From: Annulohypoxylon bovei var. microspora
Lineage: Eukaryota; Ascomycota; Sordariomycetes; Xylariales; Hypoxylaceae
Direction: 5' to 3'
DNA: 53,582 bases
Assembly (NCBI GenBank): GCA_022836615.1
Contig: MU405405.1
Coordinates: forward strand, 1 to 53,582
A program made the translations under genes and the position numbers. The notes under the pieces are model-generated. The model was not told the origin of the DNA. It was given only the letters and a program-made list of their open reading frames with translations, and ran no database searches. How positions within the stretch are numbered: position 1 is the stretch's first letter; every line of letters starts with the position of its first letter. Positions 1 through 11,125 of the stretch are shown one piece after another.

Positions 1-1231
1 TATTTTTTAAAAAATTCCCATTAATTAATTTAAAGTTTATTCCTTATATTTACTTTTCATTTTTTAAATATAAAATTTAAATTATTTAATAAAAAACGTA
101 AATTTTTAATATAAATCTTTAATAAAAATAAGGATAAAATTATTAATTATGCTTTAAAAGTACATTAAAAGTTATCCGATTCTTTAAGTTTATTATCTTA
201 TTTCATTAAAAAAACAATTAAGTTTTATAACGCATAAATTAAAGTGAAAAAGTAAAAGGCGTAAAAGGGAATAAAAGAAGTAAAAAAAAAAAAAAAAATA
301 AAAAAAATAAAAGGAAAAAAAATGATCCGTAATTAATCCTTTAACGTTATTAATTTATTTAAAATAACGGATAATATAACTTAAAATGGATTTACCTTTG
401 TTATATTAAGCTTTAAAGGTAAGGTGGTAAAGCTTTGTCGTAAATCCGATTAAAAGGTATATTCGCTTTAATTAAAAAATTTATTAATGGGTGGAATTTT
501 CCTTTTCCCTTTCTTTTTAAAAAGAAAAATAAGCTTTTAATCCCATTATTAAGTAATTAATTAAGTAATTTTTTAAATTATTAAGGGTTTTAATGTTTTT
601 TTTAAAATTAAAAATTCTTTTTTAACCGTAAATAAAGATTTATTAATTTAAAGTTAAGTAATTAAAGGAACGGGGGTAAATTTTAATTAATTAATTTAAT
701 TAATAAATGGTTTAATATTTTCATTAAGGTTTTTATTTAACGATTTAAATGTTATTATTAATTAATAATGGAATAAATAATGTTAAGGAATATTTTATTA
801 TAAGTAAAAACAAAGCTTTGTAACCATTAATATAAAGAATTTTATTTAAGAAAATAAAAGCTTTTAAAAATTAAATATAAATTAAAAACAAAGTTTTAAA
901 TGTATCGCAATTTAAAAAGAATTAAATTAATACATAAACATTTATATATTTAAAAAAAAAAGAATTTTAAAAATAAACCTTTAAATTAAAAAAATAAAAC
1001 AAATAAATAATTTTAAATATTATATCACAATAAATAAATTTTAAATTAAAATAAAGTTTATGTAATGGCGGGACCATATATTTTATTAATAAAAATATTT
1101 AAAATAAAAAGTTAAGAAAAAAAAAATTATGAAATAATTTCCTTTAAAAGGTTCTTATATATTAACCTTATAACCGGGATATTAATTAACCGTTTTATTA
1201 ATATACCTTAAAAATAATAATAATTAAGCGC
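1..1231. repeat. RIP-degraded repeat unit X, first copy (left end outside window)
   Basis: Very A+T-rich DNA with no long open frame. It is homologous to a second copy that starts at about 1,232 and resumes at about 7,882 after an insertion. For example, 121-260 matches 7,891-8,030 with differences that are nearly all C/T or G/A, as expected when RIP converts CpA to TpA on both strands. Positions 1-112 match 1,232-1,354, so the two copies lie in direct tandem. No protein motif could be read on either strand, so the transposon class is unknown. The left end is cut by the window. Confidence 0.75.
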
Positions 1232-1354
1232 CGTTACATTTTTTAAAAATTTTTTATTAATTAATTTAAAACTTATTTTTCATATTTATTTTTTATTTTT
1301 TAAATATAAAATTTAATTTATTTAATAAAAAATGCGAATTTTTAATATAAATTT

Positions 1355-1590
1355 AAAAGACTTTTCACGTAAATAAATTAATAATTAATGTGTATTATTA
1401 AAGTCGTAATTAAATTATTAAAAATAAATTAAACTTATATTTATATAAGTAAATTTTAAATACTTTTATATTAATCGTTTTTAATAATAAAAATCCTTTT
1501 ATTTTTTTATTTAATCATTATATTTTATTTACAAATTACACGTGATAAAACACGTAATAAAACACAAATAAAGCTTTTAATTTACTAACA
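1355..1590 (-). repeat. LTR of R1 (3' LTR relative to gag direction)
   Basis: This is a 236-bp repeat present at three places in the block, all of identical length: here, at 7,646-7,881 and at 10,890-11,125. The copies differ mainly by C/T and G/A changes (compare 1,537-1,580 with 7,825-7,868). The end reads CTAACA here and CTAATA in the second copy. It lies left of the degraded pol region of a minus-strand element, so it is the 3' LTR. Confidence 0.75.
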
Positions 1591-4500
1591 CCTTTTTTTA
1601 ATTAAATAAATATTATCCATAAATAATAAATTTATTTAATAATAATAAATAAATTTAATACATCCATTAAAAGCTCATTTAATAAAAGCTTATTCATTAA
1701 TATAAATTCCATTTAAAATTCCTTAAATTTTAACATCTTATAAAATTTATTATGTTTCTTAATTATCAAAGGTTTAATAAACCCATTAACAAGGTTTTTA
1801 TTTAATTTCATATATTTCATTTTCACGTTTTTATTATGAATTTCTTATTGTACGTAAAAGTATTATATTTGCATGTACCGATTTTTTTTATTAATAACCG
1901 TTTTTTCGGATTATTTAATGGTTCCGGTATTATTTTTTAATAAGTAAATTAATTTAAATGGCATTTGCTTAAATTTTTAAAAAAATTTATATATTTAAAT
2001 TATATTATTAATAATTTTATTTAATTTAATGAACTTTATTTTTAAAGTCTTTTTATTAACGATTAATTGTAATTTCAATAATTATAAAATGGGGCCGTTA
2101 TTTATAAAAAACATAATTTTAATAATTAATTTTTTAAAATTTATATTATTAATTAAATTTATATTAACCGTTTTAAATAATTTTAATTCGTTATACTTTT
2201 AATGGGGATAATTTTAATTTAACATTTAATAATAAATAAATTAATTATATATATTAATTAAATATTTAAATATTTTTTTCACTTTGGATAAATATTTTTA
2301 TAAAAGATTATTTATAAATTTTATTTACATAAACATGGTAAAATTAAAATTTAATTTAATTAAATAAATTAAAAAATTAAACTTTTTAATTAATGAAATA
2401 AATTCGTAAATATTATAATTACTTGTTTAATTAAGGTTTTTCATTATAAATAACAGGTTAATTTAATTAATAAAAGTTTCAACAAGTTATTTTTATATTT
2501 CATTAAAATTAAATTTATGAAATATTTTTTTAATATATATTTCTTAATTAATCCGCACGTTTTCCATTAGATTTAATCTTATAATTTATACGCTTAAAAA
2601 TTAATTAACGTTTCCGAAATTAATAATTGGCATATTTTTTTTTAAACTTATAGCGATTTTTATAAATTATTTTTTGTTTATTTTAAATAAAATAAAATTA
2701 TTTACGTATAAGATTATAATAATTTTTAATTCCTTATTAATATACACCACATTATTAAATATTAACGATATATATCCATAACTTTTTAATAATATTTTAA
2801 CTTTTTATTATTAAATTATTCTAACTTACTTAAATTCATATAACGAGTTAATTAATTAAATAATTTTATTTTTATAATAATTATACTTATTTATTTCATT
2901 AATATATAATTTAAAATATTTTGCAAATAATAAGAATTATTTTATAAATAAATTTTTATTTAATATGCCGTTTAAATACGTGGTAATAAAATTTATTTAA
3001 ATTATATATTATTTTTTAATGGTTATTAAAACCATTAAGATTTATTATGAGGCAAATTTCGTAGTTATAACCTTCGTTTTATTATAATTAATCTTATATT
3101 TTTATATAAATCCTTTTATATAAATACAAGCCTTAAATTTATTAAGCATACCATTCGAAAGGAATTTCTTTTTTAATATTCATTTAATATTAATAAGGTT
3201 ACCATAAATATTTTTTTATTACACGAATTTAAACGTTTTACGTTTAAGGTTTTTCTTGATTTTTTTTATGATTATTTTCGTTTAATTTTCATAATTTTCA
3301 TTATTTATTACTTTATAAAATAAAAAATCATTATTAATTTTTATATTAAATATATCAAATTCTTTTAATAATATTATAATTTATTCTTAATATTAGTTAT
3401 CGATTAAATTCTTTTTTATAAAATAAATTATTTGTTTTATAAATAATTTTCATCGCATAAAATAATTAATAAATTTATTATTATAATTAATTTAATTAAT
3501 AATTTTAAATTTTTCATTTATTTAATTATATTTTTCTCTTTAATTAATTACAATTATAATTTTATTATAATTTAAAAATATTTTATTAATATAAATCTTA
3601 AGTTAAACTTTATATAATTTACCCCGTTTTCTTTTAATTTAATTTATTTTTTAATTTATATTATTTTCGTTAATAACATTATAATCTTTATTATAAATAT
3701 AATTCTTTAAAACGATCTAATGATGTAATTGTTTTTATATATGGGAGGGAAAGGATTTAATAATATCTTATGAATTTAATGTATCCTTTTAATTATTAAT
3801 ATTTTTATAAAATATAATATAAGGTGTTTTTAAAAACCGCTTGCTTTTAATAAGTTATATAAAATAATTATATTAACTTTTAAAACTTATAAATATTACT
3901 TTAACTTTTTAAACCTTAAATTTTTCCGTATGAATTTATTAATTTTCATTAATAAAAATTATATAATATGTTTTTAATATCTTTAAATTATTATTATTAA
4001 GTTTATATTTTTTTTTAAGTTAAAGATTTTCCTAATAACGTTTTAATGTTATTATTTAATTATTAATTAATATGTTTATTTAATTAAACATATAAATTAT
4101 TCCTTATATTATTCACGATTAAAAATAAAAGGGTATTTTTATTTAAATAATAATAATTCATATTATATTTTACATAATTCAAATATATCATTTAAGAATA
4201 CCATTTTAATATTAATTTTATAACATAAAAAAAATTATTTTAATCCCATTATCTTTATAAATATTTTTAATTTCGTTTATTTTAAATTTTAATTTATTAT
4301 CGAATTTTATTATTATAATCTTTTTTAATTAACTGTTTTCATTATACGGGAAAGTAATAAAGGTTTATTGGATCTTTTTAATATAAATCTTTAAAATTAT
4401 TTATATATTTTTTTTGCTTTTATACATTTTGAAATATTAATATTAGTTTATATTTTTAATAATAAAAAAGAAATATTTATACCCTTTTATTAAAACTGGT

Positions 4501-6684
4501 TATAATAATTTAAGGTTATATTATATTATATTTTTAATATATTTACTTCGTTTTTAAATATCATATAATTTAATCTTTTATATTTTTATTTAATTACATA
4601 TAAAGCAAAATAAAACCTTTACTTTAAAAAGCTTTAAATCGATTTTAATCATTTGTTAAATCATTTATATTAATCATTTTATATTAAAATAATAAAGATA
4701 TTAATGTTATAAAATAAGTTTTCTTATTATTTCTTTATTAAATTTAAAATTATTACCTTTAACTTTTAATTAAAATATTATTTTTATATCTTATATTTCA
4801 TTTAAAATCATCCTTAATACATTATCTTATTAATTTTTTAAAGTTTAAGGCTTTTATATATTTAATTTAATTTCACCATATATTTATAATAAAAAACCTT
4901 TTTTTTAAATATTTAAAATAATTATCACGTAGCCACTAAGTTCTTAAAATATTATATTATTAATTTTATTACCATAATAATAAAACAACTTTCTTAAAAT
5001 AATTCATATAAAAAAAATATTAATATATAATATATAATTAAATATTATAATTATATATTAATCATCCCTTTTAATAAAGTTAAATATAATTTTACTTATT
5101 AAATTAACCTTAATAATTTTATCGTTAATAATTATTTTAAAATTATGCTTTTTAATATTTATAATCGTTATTAAATTAAAATTATTTATATTATTTATAA
5201 TATAAATATTTAATTTAATATTAAACAATAAGTTATTTTTTTTATTTAAAGTTAACGAATATATTTAAATAATTAAATAAGTGCTTATAAGTTTTATATT
5301 TATAAAAATTATTACGTGATCATTATTATCTTATAATGATAATTTTATATAACACTTTTCCATCTTATTTTCATAAATTTAAATTAATTACATTAACTTA
5401 CAATTATTTATTTTTATATTAAAAATAATGGTTATTAATTTAAACATATAACCATTTTTTTTATTTAAATTTATTATATTTAATTATCTTTAATTATTAT
5501 TATTATTATGATTTTTTTTTAATTTAAAGCAATCCTTCGTTAAATAATTATATTTATTACAATTAAAATATAAAAAACTTAATTTTTTATCCCACTTAAA
5601 TTTATAATTATTTAATTAACCACTTCGGTCACTATAACTATCATAACCCTTATTGCAACCGCCACACCATTTGTTTTAATTATTATTATTAACATTAACA
5701 TTAACATTATAATTATTAATATTATAATTTATATTTTTATTAATTTTATTTTAAAATTTATTAATAAAATTATTAATTATATTATTAATTAATATATTAA
5801 TTACCTTAATTAACTTCGAGATAAATTTAATTTATTTCGTTACCTTATTTTCATAAATAATAAAAAATATTATCGCTTATTATTAATTATTAACAATTAT
5901 CCCAACATTTTTACACTAATAAATTAATAATTACCATTTAAATATATACATTAATAAATCTTTACCATTATATTTTATATTACTCAACTCCTTCTAAAAT
6001 TCTTGTTAATAAATCTTTTTAAATATTAAAAATGTTTTTTAAAAAATGTTAATTATTTTAAATCCATTCCAAATTTTAATAATTAAGTTAAAAAGTTAAT
6101 GCTTATAAATCTTCGTAATAACTTTTACCACACATAATTTATTAAGATTAATAAAAATAAAATTATTATTAAATTTAATTTCTTTAAAAGTTAACATTAA
6201 AACATTATAATATATTAATTAATTATCTTTACCTTTTAAATAATTTTCCTTATTAAAAGTAAAATTAAACTTTTTTTATTTTAATATGTAATTTTCATTA
6301 AATATTTATTTAATTTTAACTTTTAATAAGTTATTATAATTATTGTTTAAATTTAAAGGATTTAAAAGATTATTAATTAAAGGGGTTATGGTTTTTTCCT
6401 CGGATTTAACACTTTTTTAAACTCCTTTACTTTTTTTTAATTAATATAATTTAATTTATTCTTTAATATCTTAATAATAAAATTAATATAATCTAATTTT
6501 AACATTTAAATCGTTTAAATTTAAGTTATTTAAATCTTTATATAATTTTTAATCGATTTTAATATTAATATAAAAATTTATATTAAATTTATTTAAATCA
6601 TTAAAATTTATAATTAAATTATTTATTACTTTATTTATTTTTAATTTAATAAATATAATCATTATAATTCTTATTTCCTTTTTA

Positions 6685-7390
6685 GAGCAATGTTAAATCC
6701 GCTGTATGGATGTCGTGGGTTTCGTCCGCTGTATGGGGGATGTCAAAAGGTACTTGAAACCGCATACAAATCGCCATACAATTGAAGGTACCAGCTCCCG
6801 ACGAAAATTCAATCAATTCAACCTACTTTTCTCCCACCGCAGCCTACATACCCTCCCTTTTCTCCCATATTTCCCCCATCAATCCTATGTCAAATTTCTT
6901 GTAATTACACAATCAGATAGATCTCGAAAGGCGCTTTCGAATGGACCTGCTTGCATCTTATGGGAACTGCTGTGTGGGTGGCAAATCAGGTTGAAAGGTA
7001 ATCGCATGTAGGGCAAGAAGGCCTACACGAAGGGTATCGCGGGGACCACCAAAGTAAACGCTTCTAGATGCACCAGCTTTCAACCCAATTTGCCACCCAC
7101 ACAGCAATCTGTAAGGGATGCAACCTAGGCCATTGAAAAGCGCTTTTCGAGAGCTATCTAATTGTCTAATTACAAGAAATTTGACGAGGGATTGAAGTGG
7201 GAGAAATGGGAGAAAAGGGAGGTATGTAGGTGGGTGTGGGCGCGTGGATTTTTCTAAGTTCAATTGAAGGGGTGGTTTTTGGTACATGCGTTTGTATGGG
7301 GATTTGTATGCGGGGAAAGGTACCCTTTGACACCACCCCCATACAGCGGACGAAACCCACGACATCCATACAGCGGATTTAACATTGCTC
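6685..7390. mobile_element. 706-bp palindromic (MITE/foldback-like) element, not RIP-mutated
   Basis: This is the only stretch of ordinary base composition within the first 13.7 kb. It begins with GAGCAATGTTAAATCCGCTG and ends with the exact reverse complement; the perfect terminal inverted repeats are 55 bp (6,685-6,739 and 7,336-7,390). Beyond these the whole element stays an imperfect inverted repeat, with arms of about 320 bp around a centre near 7,035. The TIR contains a doubled 11-base motif (TCCGCTGTATG). The flanks are TTTA on the left and ATTA on the right, a likely 3-4 bp (TTA/ATTA) target duplication. The homologous region of the second retroelement copy has an empty site at about 10,636-10,639. 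No transposase is encoded; open frames of 67-144 codons inside are by-products of the palindrome. It is inferred to be a non-autonomous DNA transposon inserted after RIP of its host element. Confidence 0.85.
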
Positions 7391-7645
7391 ATTAAAAAGC
7401 CTTATATTATTTTAATAATATTTGTTTATTTATATTACCTTTTTTTTTATTGTTTTGCATTTTTAAAATAATAATTTTATTATATCCTATATCTTCCTTA
7501 AACTTAATTATATTTTAATAATTGAAACTTCATTATTTTTTATTTAACTTTTATTTATAATTAAAATTATAAATCTTCTGTTTTAATAAACTTTTTATTA
7601 AATATATTAATTTATTTATTTAATAACGAAAAAAAATATTACCAT

Positions 7646-7881
7646 AAAAAACTTTTTATATAAATAAATTAATAATTAATATATATTATTAAAATCATAA
7701 TTAAATTATTAAAAATAAACTAAACTTATACTTATATAAATAAATTTTAAATATTTTTATATTAATTACTTTTAATAATAAAAATCTTTTTATTTTTTTA
7801 TTTAATTATTATACTTTATTTACAAATTACATATAATAAAACATGTGATAAAACATAAATAAAACTCTTAATCTACTAATA
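7646..7881 (-). repeat. LTR of R1 (5' LTR relative to gag direction)
   Basis: Same 236-bp repeat as at 1,355-1,590. It lies immediately upstream, on the minus strand, of the gag-bearing region. Its outer (right) edge joins the interrupted X unit at about 7,882. Confidence 0.75.
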
Positions 7882-9002
7882 AAATTTTTAATAAAAATAA
7901 AAATAAAATTATTAATTATGTTTTAAAGGTATATTAAAGGTTATTTAATTCTTCGGGTTTATTATTTTATTTTATTAAAAGAATAACCGGGTTTTATAAC
8001 ACACGAATTAAAATGAAAAAATAAAAGGCGCGAAAAAAAGCGAGGGGAATAAAAGGAAAAAAAAAAATAAAAAAAATAAAAAAAAAAAACGATCCGTAAT
8101 TAATTTTTTAATATCATTAATTTGTTTAAAATAATGGATAATATAATTTAAAATAAATTTGTTTTTATTATATTAAATTTTAAAAACAAAATAATAAAAC
8201 TTCGTTATAAGTTTAATTAAAAGGTACGTTTATTTTAATTAAAAAATTTATTAATAAACGGAACTTTTTTTTTCCCTTTTTTTTTAAAAGGAAAAATAAA
8301 CTTCCGATTTTATTATTAAATAATTAATTAAATAATTTTTTAAACCGTTAAAGGTTTTAACGTTTTTTTTAAAATTAAAGATTTTTTTTTAATTATAAAT
8401 GAAAACTCATTAATTTAAAATTATATAATTAAGGGAATAAAAGTAAATTTTAATTAATTAATTTAATTAATAAACGGTTTAATGTTTTTATTAAGGTTTT
8501 TATTTAACGGTTTAAATACCATTGTTAATTAATAATAAAATAAATGGTATTAAAAAATATTTTATCGCGGGTAAAAATAAAGTTTTATAATTATTAATAT
8601 AAGGAATTTTATTTAAGAAAATAAAAGCTTTTAAAAATTAAATGCGAATTAAAAATAAAATTTTAAACGTATTGTAATTTAAAAGGAATTAAATTAATAC
8701 GTAAATGTTTATATATTTAAAAAAAAAAAATTTTAAAAGTAAGCTTTTAAATTAAAAAAATAAAATAAATAAATAACTTTAAATATTATATTATAATAAA
8801 TAAATTTTAAATTAAAACAAAGCTTATATAATAACGGAACCACGTATTTTATTAACGAAAATATTTAAAATGAAAAATTATAAAAAAAAAAATTATAAAA
8901 TGGTTTTTTTTAAAAGGTTTTTATATATTAATTTTATAGTTAAAATATTAATTAATTAACTTTATTAATATACTTTAAAAGTAACGGTAATTAAGCGTTA
9001 TT

Positions 9003-11125
9003 ATAATTATATATTAATTACTTTTTTAACGAAATTAAACATGGTTTTATTTATTAAATTAATTTTAACGGTTTTATCGTTAATAATTATTTTAAAATTA
9101 TATTTTTTAATATTTATAATTATTATTAAATTAAAATTATTTATATTATTTATAATATAAACATTTAATTTAATATTAAATAATAAATTATTTTTTTTAT
9201 TTAAAATTAATAAATATATTTAAATAATTAAATAAATATTTATAAACTTTATATTTATAAAAGCCATTACGTAATTATCATTTTTTTATAATAATGATCT
9301 CGTATAACACTTTTTTATTTTATTTTTATAAGTTTAAATTAATTACGTTAATTCATAATTATTTACTTTTACATTAAAAATAATAATTATTAATTTAAAT
9401 ATATAATTATTTTTTTTATTTAAGTTTATTATATTTAATTATTTTTAATTATTATTATTATTATAATTTTTTTTTAATTTAAAATAATTTTTCGTTAAAT
9501 GGTTATATTCGTTATAATTAAAATATAAAAAATTTAATTTTTTATTTTATTTAAATTTATAATTATTTAATTAATTACTTCGGTTACCATGGTTATTACG
9601 GCTTTTACCGTAACCGCCACACCATTTATTTTAATTATTATTATTAACGTTAACATTAACGTTATAATTATTAATATTATAATTTATATTTTTATTAATT
9701 TTATTTTAAAATTTATTAATAAAATCATTAATTATATTATTAATTAATATATTAATTATTTTAATTAATTTCAAAATAAATTTAATTTATTCCATTGCTT
9801 TATTTTTATAAATAATAAAAAATATTATCGTTTATTATTAATTATTAATAATTATTTTAATATTTTTACATTAACGAATTAATAATTATTATTTAAATAT
9901 ATACGTTAATGGATTTTTACCATTATATTTTATATTATTTAATTCCTTTTAAAATTTTTATTAATAAATTTTTTTAAATGTTAAAAACGTTTTTTAAAAA
10001 ATGTTAATTATTTTAAATCCATTTTAAATTCCAATAATTAAATTAAAGGATTAACGTTTATAAATTTTCGTAATAATTTTTATCACACGTAATTTATTAA
10101 AGTTAATAAAAATAAAATTATCTTTAAGCCCGATTTTTTTAAAAATTAATATTAAAGTATTATAATACATTAATTAATTATTTTTACTTTTTAAATGGTT
10201 TTTTTTATTAAAAATAAAATTAAATTTTTTCCATTTTAATATATAATTTTTATTAAATATTCGTTTAATTTTAACTTTTAATAAATTATTATAATTATTA
10301 TTTAAATTTAAAAGGTTTAAAAAATCGTTAATTAAAAAAGTTATAATTTTTTTTTTAAATTTAACGTTTTTTTAAATTCTTTTGCCTTTTTTTAATTAAC
10401 GTAATTTAATTTATTTTTTAATATTTTAATAATAAAATTAATATAATTTAATTTTAACATTTAAATCGTTTAAGTTTAAATCGTTTAAGTTTTCGTGTAA
10501 TTTTTAATTAATTTTAATATTAATATAAAAGTTTATATTAAATTTATTTAAATCGTTAAAGTTTATAATTAAATCATTTATTATTCCATTTATTTTTAAT
10601 TTAATAAATATAATTATTATAATTTTTATTTCTTTATTAAAGAACTTTATATCGTTTTAATAACGCTTATTTATTTACATTATTTTTTTTTCATTATTTT
10701 ATATTTTTAAAATAATAATTTCATTATATTTTATATTTTCATTAAATTTAATTATACTTTAATAATTAAAATTTTACCGCCTTTTATTTAACTTTTATTT
10801 ATAATTAAAGTTATAAATTTTTCATTTTAATAAACTTTTTATTAAATACGTTAATTTATTCGTTTAATAACGAAAAAAAATATTATTATAAAAAACTTTT
10901 CACGTAAATAAATTAATAATTAATGTATATTATTAAAGTCGTAATTAAATTATTAAAAATAAATTAAACTTATACTTATATAAATAAATTTCAAATATTT
11001 TTATATTAATTATTTTTAATAATAAAAATCCTTTCATTTTTTTATTTAATTATTATGTTTTATTTATAAATTACACGTGATAAAACATGTAATAAAACAT
11101 GGATAAAGCTTTTAATTTATTAACA
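9003..11125 (-). mobile_element. Truncated RIP-inactivated copy R2 of the same LTR retrotransposon
   Basis: Region 9,003-10,889 is homologous to 5,046-6,684 plus 7,391-7,645 of R1, including the gag zinc-knuckle area (about 9,480-9,540) and the low-complexity stretch before it. It ends in the third 236-bp LTR copy at 10,890-11,125. In this copy all three knuckle cysteines read Tyr but the His is kept, so R1 and R2 lost different residues. Everything downstream of gag (pol and 3' LTR) is missing; homology stops at about 9,003, where the X repeat begins. Confidence 0.75.
10890..11125 (-). repeat. Third copy of the 236-bp LTR (5' LTR of truncated R2)
   Basis: Same length and sequence family as the two R1 LTRs. 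It is followed on its outer side by unrelated A+T-rich sequence starting at about 11,126. Confidence 0.7.

Larger units (their letters stand above)
1355..7881 (-). mobile_element. RIP-inactivated LTR retrotransposon R1, with a nested palindromic element
   Basis: Two direct 236-bp terminal repeats (1,355-1,590 and 7,646-7,881) bound the element, which is about 5.8 kb without the nested insertion. Reading the minus strand, gag follows the right-hand LTR. At about 5,525-5,585 it retains a degraded retroviral-type zinc knuckle spaced C-x2-C-x4-H-x4-C, in which the first Cys and the His are now Tyr, each explained by one RIP-type transition. A poly-Asn-like low-complexity stretch lies upstream of the knuckle at about 5,680-5,740. 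The expected pol region (about 5,000-1,600) is too mutated to read, so Ty1/copia versus Ty3/gypsy is open. Stops are dense throughout and the element cannot be active. Confidence 0.75.
1232..8998. repeat. Repeat unit X, second copy, split by an LTR retroelement
   Basis: The left fragment (1,232-1,354) corresponds to 1-112 of the first copy. The right fragment (about 7,882-8,998) corresponds to about 108-1,216. The 6.5 kb between them is a retroelement bounded by two 236-bp repeats, so it was inserted into this copy. The short flank at the break (AATTT on the left; AATTTTT just after about 7,882 on the right) fits a 5-bp target duplication, but later mutation prevents certainty. The right end abuts the truncated second retroelement at about 9,000. 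Confidence 0.7.

Noticed and set aside
6706..7392. Open frames of 67-144 codons on both strands inside the 706-bp element
   Set aside because: They mirror each other because the element is a palindrome, carry no transposase motif and span the inverted arms.
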